Origin: Pantoea conspicua
Lineage (GTDB): Bacteria; Pseudomonadota; Gammaproteobacteria; Enterobacterales; Enterobacteriaceae
Length of the DNA: 64,000 nt
Direction: 5' to 3'
Assembly: GCF_002095315.1 (NCBI RefSeq)
Contig: NZ_MLFN01000015.1
Location: 1-64,000, forward strand
Positions 20,586 to 28,719 of this stretch are shown one piece after another (within the stretch, counting starts at the first letter, position 1; each line of letters begins with the position of its first letter). Under the pieces are notes generated by a model that worked only from the letters and a program-made list of their open reading frames with translations, searched no databases and was not told where the DNA came from. A program made the translations under genes and the position numbers.

Positions 20586-21581
20586 ATGCAGGACTTTTTA
20601 CAGCAAACGCTGTCCGGCGAGGCGCCGCGTAAGCGTAGTGGTGAAACGGCGCATCTTCGCTGGCAGTGGTTGTATCACGGCATCCTGTTAATGGAACCGA
20701 CGGTGCAGGTTAAACAGGCGCTGGTATTGTCAGCCGGTATTCATGGTAATGAAACCGCGCCGGTCGAAATTCTCAACCAGGTGATTAATCCGCTGTTGCG
20801 GGGCGAGAAGCCGCTGCAGCAGCGGATGCTGGTGATCCTCGGCAATCCCTCGGCGCTACGCACCGGCAAACGCTACGTTCGCTATGATATTAACCGGCTG
20901 TTTGGCGGCCGCTGGCAGCAGATTGATGACGGCGACGAAGCCCGTCGCGTGTTGCGGCTGGAGCAGACACTGGAAACCTTCTGGCAGGTGGGCGAATGCG
21001 ACGAGACACGCTGGCACCTCGATATGCACACCGCGATTCGCGGTTCCTATCATCCGCGCTTTGGCGTGATGCCGCACAATGAACGTCCGTGGCCGTCTGA
21101 GTTTCTCGACTGGCTGGCAGCGGCCGGTCTGGAAGCGCTGGTATTCCACCGTTCGCCGGGCGGTACCTTTACCCATTTTAGCTGCGAACACTTTGGCGCG
21201 GCCAGCTGTACGCTGGAGCTGGGGAAAGCGCTGCCGTTTGGCGCGAACGATCTCACGCAGTTCAGCGCGACACAGCAGGCGCTGGCGGCCTTGCTGTATG
21301 GCGATGCGCTGCCACCGGCGACCTCCACACCGCGTCACTATCGGGTGGCGCAGCAGATTACCCGGCTGAGTGAACATTTCCAGCTTCATATGTCACCGGA
21401 AACGCTGAACTTCACCGCGTTTCCGCAGGGCACGCTGCTGGCGGAGGACGGTGAGACCCGTTATTACGTTCAGCAGGCGCGCGAGTATGTTCTGTTTCCT
21501 AATCCCAATGTCGCTGCTGGCCTGCGCGCCGGGTTGATGCTGATTGAAGAGGGCGAACAAACTCAGGCGCTGCCGATCTGA
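20586..21581 (+). CDS. astE: Succinylglutamate desuccinylase
   Basis: Last step: zinc-dependent hydrolysis of succinylglutamate to succinate and glutamate. The ATG at 20586 is preceded by an excellent AAAGGAGGAACG, giving 331 residues. A GTG at 20532 overlapping the astB stop would imitate the upstream overlaps but has no ribosome-binding site, so it was rejected. The zinc and catalytic residues are visible in SAGIHGNETAPVEIL (His, Glu) and LDMHTAIRGSYHPRF, with a later EL pair in CTLELGKALPFG. It belongs to the AstE/AspA carboxypeptidase-like family. No clear T-run hairpin follows before spy. Confidence 0.92.
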   Translation: MQDFLQQTLSGEAPRKRSGETAHLRWQWLYHGILLMEPTVQVKQALVLSAGIHGNETAPVEILNQVINPLLRGEKPLQQRMLVILGNPSALRTGKRYVRYDINRLFGGRWQQIDDGDEARRVLRLEQTLETFWQVGECDETRWHLDMHTAIRGSYHPRFGVMPHNERPWPSEFLDWLAAAGLEALVFHRSPGGTFTHFSCEHFGAASCTLELGKALPFGANDLTQFSATQQALAALLYGDALPPATSTPRHYRVAQQITRLSEHFQLHMSPETLNFTAFPQGTLLAEDGETRYYVQQAREYVLFPNPNVAAGLRAGLMLIEEGEQTQALPI

Positions 21582-21729
21582 CGTCGATTAAATTCAGCGA
21601 AAACAGGCGGGAGTTTTGCTTCCGCTTTCCTGTAGTTCCCCTTACACTCCCCCGCACACCTCTCCATTATTTCTGCCAGATTCGCTTTAAATTCATAAAC
21701 TTTTGCAATTCCTCACGCCTTTCTTCGCA

Positions 21730-21746
21730 TTCTCTTCATGATTGCC
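21730..21746 (+). promoter_or_regulatory. Candidate BaeR box upstream of spy
   Basis: TTCTCTTCATGATTGCC agrees with the published BaeR consensus TTTTCTCCATDATTGGC at 14 of 17 positions and lies about 130 bp before spy. BaeR and CpxR are known activators of spy in E. coli; I did not find a convincing CpxR box. Confidence 0.55.
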
Positions 21747-21876
21747 GGATTTTTGTCTTTTATGCTTTCACGGCTTTACTCAGCCTCTGAGTAGTTGACG
21801 TTCAGCATCGTATGCTTGTTTCCGAAGACGCGACAGAGTGCTGTCGTCATAATCCCGAATCAATAAGGACACTATT

Positions 21877-22374
21877 ATGCGCAAACTGACTTCCCTGTTA
21901 CTGGCTTCTTCACTGGCATTTGGCGCGGCCAGCGCCGTTCACGCCGCTGCTGATAACCTGACGCCACCGCCAGCCGGCAGTGAAAAAGCGATGCATAAAC
22001 CGCCAATGCGTCACGGCGGCATGGAGATGATGTTTAAAGGTCTGAACCTGACCGACGCACAAAAAACCCGGATGCGTGACATCATGAAAGAGAGCCACAA
22101 AGAGATGAAACGTCCGTCGCTGGAAGAGCGCCGTGCGATGCACAGCATTGTTGCCGCTGACAGCTTCGATCAGAGCAAAGCTGAAGCGCAGGCGGAAAAA
22201 ATGACCGCCAATGCGAAAGAGCATGCGCTGAAAATGCTGGAAACCCAGAACAAACTCTATAACGTGCTGACACCAGAGCAGAAGAAGCAATACAACGCCA
22301 ACTTCGAGAAGCGTCTGACCGAGAAACGTCCGCACGATGACAAAATGGCACCGCCAGCCGCACCCGCTGAATAA
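21877..22374 (+). CDS. spy: Periplasmic ATP-independent chaperone Spy
   Basis: Cradle-shaped periplasmic chaperone induced by envelope stress. The 165-residue precursor begins MRKLTSLLLASSLAFGAASA, with signal cleavage after VHA. The mature protein has both LTxxQ repeats of the CpxP/Spy family (LNLTDAQKTRMR and LTPEQKKQYN), the helical MKRPSLEERRAMHSI segment, and a charged, disordered C-terminus. The ATG follows AAGGACAC. It is monocistronic between astE and a strong terminator. Confidence 0.92.
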   Translation: MRKLTSLLLASSLAFGAASAVHAAADNLTPPPAGSEKAMHKPPMRHGGMEMMFKGLNLTDAQKTRMRDIMKESHKEMKRPSLEERRAMHSIVAADSFDQSKAEAQAEKMTANAKEHALKMLETQNKLYNVLTPEQKKQYNANFEKRLTEKRPHDDKMAPPAAPAE

Positions 22375-22399
22375 TTTTCGTTAAGCGAACGGTCTGAGA

Positions 22400-22450
22400 C
22401 CGCCGGCCCTGCCCACTGACACTCAGTGGGCAGGGGCCGGCGGTTTTTTT
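22400..22450. terminator. Strong bidirectional terminator between spy and cho
   Basis: A GC-rich stem of 19 pairs with one bulged G (from 22400 and back to 22443) around the loop ACACT is followed by seven T, 26 bp after spy. cho converges from the other side. Confidence 0.9.
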
Positions 22451-22452
22451 AT

Positions 22453-23313
22453 TTACAGCGGCAGGATAGGATAATCGCCCGACAGAATCGGACGGCAGAG
22501 GATCTTGTAACCGTCGTGATCGAATCCCCCTTTGGGACGCTGCAACGTTTTCGCCTCCTCGATATTGCTGACCGAACCAAGGTAAAACCAGTGATCGATG
22601 ACGTGGATTTGGGTCATTTGCTTGCCTTCCTCGACCAGCCCGACCGCGCCTTGCCACGGCCAGCAAAAGACCCGTACATTTTCCAGCGCTTCCAGCAACC
22701 GATCCTGATGATCGCTGATCGGCTCTTTGCCGCAGCAGGCACCGGCGCAGCGGCGCAGCGCTGAACGGAAACAGCCGCGCTGAGCACTGAGCGCTTCCAG
22801 CCCAAGCAAACCGTGACAGAGCTGATATTCATCGGCCAGTTGCTTCAGCCGCTCTATCGCAGCAAAGCGGCTGCGATAGAGGCCAAACAGGTTGGGCGAC
22901 TGGCTGAAGTCGAGATCTTTGGCGTAGACCACCTGCGGTTTACCGTCGGTGATCTGCAATGAACAGAGCTGGCGGTTTTTACGCAAGCGCTTATTAAACA
23001 GCGGCTGTTGCGTTTTAATCATCTGCGCTTCCAGCAGCAGCGCGCCGAGATCGCCCGCGGTCGGGATCCAGCTGACACGCCGCGACTGGCGCAGCATTTT
23101 CGCCTCGTCCGGGGTACGGAAATGCGACATCACCCGCGAGCGCAGGTTAACGCTTTTGCCAATGTAGAGCGGCAGCGAATCACTTTCGCCGTGGAAGGTA
23201 TAGACGCCAGGCTGATTGGGCAGACCTTCCAGCCACTCACGCAGGTGTTCGGGATATTGATAAATTGCAGCCGCGTCGAACTCGAGGCGGTGCGTTGCAG
23301 CACGTCTGACCAA
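22453..23313 (-). CDS. cho: Excinuclease Cho (UvrC-like 3' incision nuclease)
   Basis: SOS-induced nuclease that makes the 3' incision in nucleotide excision repair. It carries a single GIY-YIG domain: GVYTFHGESDSLPLYIGKS and the downstream arginine in RSRVMSHF. A cysteine-rich tail follows (RGCFRSALRRCAGACCGKEP), as in E. coli Cho. A TTG start at 23313 is favoured because GGAG lies six bases upstream and the protein then begins MVRR like its relatives, giving 286 residues. The ATG at 23325 lacks a ribosome-binding site and almost touches the LexA box. Convergent with spy. Confidence 0.88.
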   Translation of the reverse strand: MVRRAATHRLEFDAAAIYQYPEHLREWLEGLPNQPGVYTFHGESDSLPLYIGKSVNLRSRVMSHFRTPDEAKMLRQSRRVSWIPTAGDLGALLLEAQMIKTQQPLFNKRLRKNRQLCSLQITDGKPQVVYAKDLDFSQSPNLFGLYRSRFAAIERLKQLADEYQLCHGLLGLEALSAQRGCFRSALRRCAGACCGKEPISDHQDRLLEALENVRVFCWPWQGAVGLVEEGKQMTQIHVIDHWFYLGSVSNIEEAKTLQRPKGGFDHDGYKILCRPILSGDYPILPL

Positions 23314-23328
23314 GATGGACTCCATTTA

Positions 23329-23344
23329 CTGGTTGTCCATACAG
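23329..23344. promoter_or_regulatory. LexA box of cho
   Basis: CTGGTTGTCCATACAG departs from CTGT-N8-ACAG at one position and sits 15 bp upstream of the TTG start, so LexA would cover the promoter or leader. Confidence 0.7.
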
Positions 23345-23590
23345 CATAACAGGCAGGTGAAATGATCGCCAGCCACATAGAATGGTTCCAGGCGGCAGAA
23401 CGGATGGTTATTGCTAATGCAGGTGCCAGGGTGATCAACATCGGGATCATTAATATCGAACATCTCTTTTTCAAGGCTAACTCTATGAAATTTAATTATT
23501 TTAAGAGGTGGGTGACGAAAGCATGCAATCGGCATCAGGTATCATTTGACCAATACAAGATTATGGCCCTTGTTGTCTGAAACCTTTCCC

Positions 23591-23686
23591 TATACAGGAC
23601 AAAGAGCCGTTACTTCAAGTCTGTTTTGCTGTGTTATGTAAATTAAGCCAACACCCATTTCCCGGTGCGAGTGCCGGGCTTTTTTA
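23591..23686 (+). ncRNA. Possible small non-coding transcript ending in a terminator
   Basis: A TATACA -10-like hexamer (23591) with a TTGTT-type -35 sits in the 375-bp spacer between cho and hcp. A hairpin CCCGG...CCGGG with six T follows at 23661-23685 on the plus strand. No annotated plus-strand gene needs this terminator. The RNA would be about 85 nt. I see no homologue by eye; a decayed gene end is equally possible. Confidence 0.35.
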
Positions 23687-23688
23687 TT

Positions 23689-24168
23689 TCAATATGTCGC
23701 GAGTTGATTCCATGTATCGCGGTAGATCACATTACCGTCCGTATATTTCCAGGTAATCGCCTCATAGCGTAATTCGAGCGTTTCAAGATGAGTGCTACTC
23801 ATACCGTTAGGAGACAGATATGGCGCAACCGTTGTTATTTTGACATTTTCCAGAATGATATTGAAATACTCAGCCTCAATGCCTGATTCGAGGGTGCGAT
23901 ACATTCTGATTGTTCCCTGCTTCATGGTCCGGCCTTCGCAGACAGCTCTGTACAAGAGTGGAGTCGTTTGATCAAACTCCTTCACTATCGTGATAGAACG
24001 GTGGACACGCGTACCTGTCAGTTTTCCCCAGTTCGGATCGACCGGGATAGTTACACCATGAGAGAATGATTTTAACTCGATAGACCCCAGGCGCAGTGGC
24101 ATCATGCAGCCTCCGACTACCGGAGATCCGTTTTCATCATCAAGCCATAAATGTGCGGGAGCAGACAC
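23689..24168 (-). CDS. hcp: Orphan Hcp, type VI secretion tube/effector-carrier protein
   Basis: Hcp forms hexameric rings that build the inner tube of the type VI secretion apparatus and carry small effectors. The 159-residue protein shows the family pattern: PAHLWLDDENGSPVVGG at the start, ELKSFSHGV, then KLTGTRVHRSITIVKEFD, YFNIILENVKI and LETLELRYEAITWKYTDG. The start is GTG at 24168 with AAGGA seven bases upstream. There is no C-terminal toxin extension. No other T6SS structural gene is in the window, so it is an orphan copy that would depend on a secretion cluster elsewhere. It is probably the third gene of a three-gene unit. Confidence 0.85.
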   Translation of the reverse strand: MSAPAHLWLDDENGSPVVGGCMMPLRLGSIELKSFSHGVTIPVDPNWGKLTGTRVHRSITIVKEFDQTTPLLYRAVCEGRTMKQGTIRMYRTLESGIEAEYFNIILENVKITTVAPYLSPNGMSSTHLETLELRYEAITWKYTDGNVIYRDTWNQLATY

Positions 24169-24206
24169 GTAATTTCCTTATAAAAGTGTGTTAAAAATTG
24201 GGATAT

Positions 24207-24409
24207 TTAGCGTTTGAGCTTTACAATTTCATATATCGATAAACCTATCATCAAAAACACAAAGAATAGGGGGGGAGCCAGAGTGGGCTGTTCGGGAATA
24301 ATAAAGCCTGGGCCACTGCAAATGCTATGGTCAGCGCGGTCGGGCCATAATACGAAATTAACGACCTGAATACCCGCCTGAAAAACCTTTTAATGAAACT
24401 TGTCATCAT
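24207..24409 (-). pseudogene. Small two-helix membrane protein, frame broken at a run of seven G/C
   Basis: The start ATG shares a base with the stop of the upstream gene (TAATG at 24409), so translation is coupled. As written the frame stops after 52 residues at 24251. If one more C were present in the C7 run (G7 on the plus strand, 24269-24275), it continues to the TAA at 24207. The 67-residue product would have a basic N-terminus (SFIKRFFRRVFRSL) and two hydrophobic helices (PTALTIAFAVAQALLF and PPLFFVFLMIGLSIY). That pattern fits an inner-membrane immunity protein for the neighbouring candidate effector. Family not recognised. Either a sequencing error or a real phase-variable tract could explain the break. 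Confidence 0.55.
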
Positions 24410-25101
24410 TATCTAATCATCTTAGTTATGATATCTACCACTTCATTATCCGATACCCATTGTGCATTAAGCGCCGCAGCGCGCTCAAACAATGGTTCTA
24501 TAAGGAAATACATCATTTCTAGCTCTTGAATATATAGCGCTGAATAATAAGCTGGATTAGAAATGTGAAGGCGATGCGCGCTATCTGCCGCTTTCTGAAC
24601 AATGCCGTATAAACCCATAACTCCAACAATCTGCCCCGTTCTTCGTCCTACGAGCGCACTGATTTCAAGACTTAGATTCATGCCTGCAGCGACAGATGAC
24701 GCTGTTGCTAACGCAAATCCAGCATTTGTCAGCGAACTGGCGGCAATATGTATATTTACAGCCATTAGCATTTGTTTGATGTGTTCTAGTTGTTCGGATG
24801 TCTTATGCTTGAATATTTCTTCGAAATATATCTTTAGCATTTGATACACAACATCGTCATGTAGCAGAAAATAAATAATACCTTTTTTGAATCGAAGATC
24901 GTCTGTCTTTTGTTGCTGACAGACATCCTGATATTCTTTAGTAAAGCAGGAGGTGTAATAGAGCGCACGTCTGGCGCCAGCGCCTATCGTTTCAATCTGA
25001 TTTGATACCGCGTTTCCGACGCCGGTTAACGCGTGGTCGAGTTTTAACGCAAGGATGTTATTGGACTGCAAATAAGTGATAATTTCTTTGCTGTAGTACA
25101 T
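24409..25101 (-). CDS. Uncharacterised protein with Ala/Gly-rich hydrophobic core; candidate T6SS effector
   Basis: I do not recognise the family. The 230-residue protein has an amphipathic helical N-terminus, a charged middle (residues 55-110), then a long Ala/Ser/Gly-rich hydrophobic segment (about 111-141, containing SSLTNAGFALATASSVAAG). A second follows after a short turn (about 151-169, GRRTGQIVGVMGLYGIVQK), and then a helical C-terminus. A hydrophobic hairpin flanked by helices resembles pore-forming toxins, but this is only a shape argument. There is no signal peptide. AAGGAAC precedes the ATG. It is followed by a coupled small membrane ORF and an orphan hcp on the same strand. The region is AT-richer than its flanks, suggesting horizontal acquisition. 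Confidence 0.5.
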   Translation of the reverse strand: MYYSKEIITYLQSNNILALKLDHALTGVGNAVSNQIETIGAGARRALYYTSCFTKEYQDVCQQQKTDDLRFKKGIIYFLLHDDVVYQMLKIYFEEIFKHKTSEQLEHIKQMLMAVNIHIAASSLTNAGFALATASSVAAGMNLSLEISALVGRRTGQIVGVMGLYGIVQKAADSAHRLHISNPAYYSALYIQELEMMYFLIEPLFERAAALNAQWVSDNEVVDIITKMIR

Positions 25102-25319
25102 AACCTGTTCCTTTTGGTTAATGTCCGTCCTATGGCCTTACTAACCTAATGGTTAATGCTCCTTTAGTAAACAATATTGTCAATTACCAAACAAAACATG
25201 CTGTTATGTGCATTGTTTCTCATGGAGAAAATAAGCCATGGGAAATGCCTTCACTGATTAATTTAACCCGCAAAATCATTGGGTTAACGTTGTTCAAAAA
25301 ATGATCGCCAGCCATCCGA

Positions 25320-26210
25320 TCAGAGACGCCGGGTTGCCAGCCAGCAGATCAGCGAACCGAGCGTGATCATCGCCACGCCCTGCCAGAAGGCCAGCGGTGG
25401 TGTCAGGCCCAGCCACAGGGAAGCCAGCAGGGCGGAAAAAACCGGTGTGAAGTAGGAGGCGGTTGCCAGCAATGTCAGATTGCCGTGCTGAATGCCGTGA
25501 TTCCAGGCGGAATAGGCAATAGCGGTCGACGCCCCGACAAATAGCACTTCCAGCAGCGGCAACAGCGCGAATTGCATCGGTGCCGCTGGGGCACTCAGGA
25601 AGGTTTTGCACCACAGCGCCAGCGCGGTCAGGATAAAAAATAACGTGACCCCATTCGCGCCCCGGGCATAGCGACGGGTGATATTGTTGTAGAGCGCCCA
25701 GGTGATGGCGGCGATAAACGCCAGCGTATAAGCCGTTGGGTTACGTAACAGGTTCTGCCACATCAGAGCGGGTGAGCCACCGCCGTTGGCCTTCATCACC
25801 CAGACGATGCCCAGCAGAGAAAGCGCCAGTCCCGGCCACAACCACAGGCGAAAGCGCTGCTGGTTAAACGGGATTGCCAGCACCACCGTCAGGCAGGGCC
25901 AGAGATAGTTGATCATTCCCAGCTCCAGCGACTGACTGCGATCGCTGGCCAGCCCAATCGCCAGCGCCAGACAGATTTCGTAGCCGACAAACAGCGCACC
26001 GCCGATAGCTAAGTAGGCGGCAGACATCGCGCCGGGTTTGGGCAGACCGCGAGTGATACAGAGCAGCAGGGCGGTGGTGGTGTAGATCAGGGCAGCACCG
26101 CCGGTCGCGCCAAAGGCTTCGCTGACGCTGCGCAGCAGGCCAACCGTGGTACTCCAGAGCAGAATAGCGATCAGACCGATCAGGGTGGCGCGTGTCACAT
26201 TAGCAGGCAT
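25320..26210 (-). CDS. yddG: Aromatic amino acid / methyl viologen exporter YddG
   Basis: Inner-membrane exporter of the drug/metabolite (EamA/DMT) superfamily; E. coli YddG exports phenylalanine, tyrosine and tryptophan and gives paraquat resistance. The 296-residue protein has about ten hydrophobic segments. YddG-specific phrases are ATLIGLIAILLWSTTVGLLR, YEICLALAIGLASDRSQ, LGMINYLWPCLTVV, AITWALYNNITRRYARG and the ending LICWLATRR. Only 24 bp separate it from the nadE terminator, so it is probably transcribed separately. Confidence 0.85.
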   Translation of the reverse strand: MPANVTRATLIGLIAILLWSTTVGLLRSVSEAFGATGGAALIYTTTALLLCITRGLPKPGAMSAAYLAIGGALFVGYEICLALAIGLASDRSQSLELGMINYLWPCLTVVLAIPFNQQRFRLWLWPGLALSLLGIVWVMKANGGGSPALMWQNLLRNPTAYTLAFIAAITWALYNNITRRYARGANGVTLFFILTALALWCKTFLSAPAAPMQFALLPLLEVLFVGASTAIAYSAWNHGIQHGNLTLLATASYFTPVFSALLASLWLGLTPPLAFWQGVAMITLGSLICWLATRRL

Positions 26211-26234
26211 ATTGCTATCAACGGGATGAGGCAG

Positions 26235-26265
26235 GGAAAAGCCTCCCTTGCCGCAGCAAGGGAGG
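26235..26265 (-). terminator. Terminator of nadE
   Basis: A perfect ten-pair stem (CCTCCCTTGC with GCAAGGGAGG) with a four-base loop is followed on the minus strand by CTTTTCC, just after the nadE stop. Confidence 0.8.
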
Positions 26266-26272
26266 GACGGGT

Positions 26273-27096
26273 TTACTTCCAGAAGTCGTCGAAAACGGTA
26301 ATCGGTGGGCGACGTTTGTGCTCAGTTTTCTGGTACCAGCCTTCAATGATTTTTGCGCTATCCGGGTCGATGGTTTTGCCTTCCAGATAGTCATCAATCA
26401 TCTCGTAGGTCACGCCCAGCGCCACTTCATCCTGCAGGCCGGGACGATCATCTTCCAGGTCAGCGGTGGGTTTCTTCAGGTAGAGGTGTTCCGGACAGCC
26501 TAGCTGCTTCAGCAATTGTTTGCCCTGGCGTTTGTTGAGACGGAACAGCGGGTTAATGTCGGTACCGCCATCGCCATACTTGGTGAAGAAACCGGTGACC
26601 GCTTCAGCCGCATGGTCGGTGCCGACCACCACGCCTTTGGTCATGCCAGCGATGCTGTACTGAGCTTTCATTCGCTCACGCGCTTTTTCATTGCCGCGCA
26701 CGAAGTCAGACAGGGTAATGCCAGCGGCCTGCAGCGCCCGTTCACTGGCAAGCACGGATTCTTTGATATTAACCACCAGCGAGCGGTCGGGCTGAATAAA
26801 CGCCAGCGCATCCTGACAATCCTGCTCATCGGCCTGCACGCCGTAGGGCAGGCGCACCGCGATGAAGGTGTAGTCGCTATCGCCGCTCTCCTCGCGCAGT
26901 TCGCTGATCGCCATCTGCGCCAGCTTGCCCGCGAGGGTCGAGTCCTGACCGCCGCTGATCCCCAGCACCAGCGTCTTAATACCGCTGTGCCGCTTCAGAT
27001 AGGCTTTAAGAAAATCGACGCTAACGCGCACTTCGTGATCGGCGTCGATAGTGGCTTGACGCCCAGTGCTTCAATGATTTCCTGCTGCAGTGACAT
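26273..27096 (-). pseudogene. nadE: NH3-dependent NAD+ synthetase, single-base frameshift near the 5' end
   Basis: Final step of NAD biosynthesis: ATP-dependent amidation of nicotinate adenine dinucleotide. The body ([66 protein letters not shown]) is complete. The natural start is the ATG at 27096 after GAGGAGAAG, reading [15 protein letters not shown]. One base is then missing near 27050-27054 (minus-strand CC, probably CCC). The second frame resumes [19 protein letters not shown]. Restored length is 274 residues, as in E. coli (275). Read as it stands, only a GTG-initiated 252-residue form at 27031 remains, lacking the N-terminal helix. NadE is normally essential, so an error in the sequence is the likeliest cause. 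Confidence 0.85.
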
Positions 27097-27214
27097 GAAC
27101 TTCTCCTCAGGTCAGTGGCCCGTCGGCTCGATGCGAACGTTTTATTAAAGCTAACGTGACTCAGCGAAAACAACAAGCCAAAGCGGCAGCCGATTTCAGC
27201 TAACCGTTGCGAAA

Positions 27215-28417
27215 TCAGACAGTTTTCACCTGGAGCAGCGGTTTTTTTGCCAGCACAATGAACATCAGGATCGCCAGCATAAAGCAGCCAAAAATGGTGG
27301 CGGTCATGCTCAGCACTGAGGTGCCGCCAATGCCGGTAATCGGCACGGTGATGGCGCCCAGGGTGAACATGGTGACGCCAATCACTGCCGAGGCGCTGCC
27401 GGCGCGATGGCCCTGGCTCTGCATCGCCAGTGAGGACGCGGTCGTTGCAATTACCCCGTTACTGGCAATAGTAAAGAACAGCGCCACCAGCAGCAGCGGT
27501 AACGGTGCCTGCGTCAGCGCGGCCAGCAGCAGCAGGCTGGAGGCGACAAAGGCCAGCGTCAGCCCGCCTTTCAGCACCCGATATTCTCCCCACAGCGGGC
27601 AGAGACGGGCACTGGTCTGAGAGGCGATCACCAGCCCGATTCCGTTGGCCGCAAAGCAGAAGCTAAACGCCTGTGGCGAAAGTCCATAGAGTTGCTGCAG
27701 CACAAACGGTGAGGCGCCGATATAGGCAAACATCCCGGACATCATAAAGCCCTGGGTCAGGCAGAAGCCCATGAAAGGACGATGGGTAATGACCTGGCCC
27801 AGCGCGGCATAGGCGGAGAAAATCGAGCCTTTGCTGCGTCGCGCATCGGGCAGGGTTTCATGCAGTTTCCAGCGCGCCAGCAAAATCAGCAGCAGGGCAA
27901 TGCAGCCGAGCACCACAAAAATGCCGCGCCAGTTAAGCACCGTCATCAGCACGCCGCCGAGTACCGGGGCAGCAATCGGGGCCAGACCATTTACCAGCAT
28001 CAGCAGGGCAAAGAAGCGGGTCAGCTCATGCCCGCTGTACATGTCACGGGCGATGGCGCGTGATAACACCGCTCCACCTGCACCGGCTAAGCCTTCAAAC
28101 AGGCGGGCCAGCAGCAGCTGATGAATATCCTGTGCCAGCGCACAGCCGATCGAGGCGATAAACAGCAATACCAGTGACAGCGCCAGCGGACGCAGGCGAC
28201 CAAATTTGTCGCTCATCGGACCGAACACCAGCTGACCGGCGCCCAGGCCAAGTAATCCGGCAGTCAGACTGAGTTGCGCCGAGGCGGTTTCCGTGTGCAG
28301 ATCGCGGGCCAGCTGAGGCAGCGCGGGCAGGTAGAGATCGATACACAGCGGGCCGAGTGCGGCCAGCAGGCCCAGCGTGATGGCATAAACCAGCCGGTTG
28401 GAATGTACAGGTGTCAT
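27215..28417 (-). CDS. Bcr/CflA-subfamily multidrug efflux MFS transporter
   Basis: Inner-membrane proton-driven exporter of 400 residues with twelve predicted transmembrane segments. The subfamily pattern ALGPLCIDLYLPALPQLARD starts the first periplasmic loop. The MFS motif A appears as GPMSDKFGRLRPLAL, and RLFEGLAGAGGAVLSRAIARD is typical of Bcr/CflA helix 4. Downstream phrases AGSASAVIGVTMFTLGAI and FVLQQLYGLSPQAFSFCFAANG agree. Substrates cannot be told from sequence; relatives export bicyclomycin, sulfonamides or arabinose. It stands alone, convergent with nothing and divergent from osmE. Confidence 0.8.
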   Translation of the reverse strand: MTPVHSNRLVYAITLGLLAALGPLCIDLYLPALPQLARDLHTETASAQLSLTAGLLGLGAGQLVFGPMSDKFGRLRPLALSLVLLFIASIGCALAQDIHQLLLARLFEGLAGAGGAVLSRAIARDMYSGHELTRFFALLMLVNGLAPIAAPVLGGVLMTVLNWRGIFVVLGCIALLLILLARWKLHETLPDARRSKGSIFSAYAALGQVITHRPFMGFCLTQGFMMSGMFAYIGASPFVLQQLYGLSPQAFSFCFAANGIGLVIASQTSARLCPLWGEYRVLKGGLTLAFVASSLLLLAALTQAPLPLLLVALFFTIASNGVIATTASSLAMQSQGHRAGSASAVIGVTMFTLGAITVPITGIGGTSVLSMTATIFGCFMLAILMFIVLAKKPLLQVKTV

Positions 28418-28719
28418 TTATCCTCAGTATCGGAAGCGATGGGTGAACAGCAGGCAGACAACGCCTTCGCGAACGGTAACGGGTGCCGGAGCCCGCCCTG
28501 GCACTACCATTGAAGGCAAGCTGCACCCTGCAGATGCACTATTTTCGCCAAAGGCGCCGTTTTTTTCGCGCTGATTATACGTGGCCGTTGACAGCAAAAC
28601 AGCCTTCTTTACGAAATCCTGACGATTGTCAGCGCATTAAAAGTTCGCCATAAACTTGATAAACCTGAATTTATGTTCCAGGCTTGTCTGCACATGGACA
28701 ATAAATGAGGAACAACAAG
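28418..28719. other. 302-bp divergent spacer between the MFS exporter and osmE
   Basis: I find no gene here. A TTGACA hexamer at 28588 on the plus strand may belong to an osmE promoter, but no matching -10 is obvious at standard spacing. A short CGCC/GGCG hairpin with a T-run lies near 28548-28565. In E. coli osmE is RpoS- and osmolarity-controlled. Confidence 0.4.

Noticed and set aside
23362..23580. 72-codon plus-strand ORF in the cho-hcp spacer
   Set aside because: No ribosome-binding site, crosses the region next to the LexA box, and no recognisable protein features.
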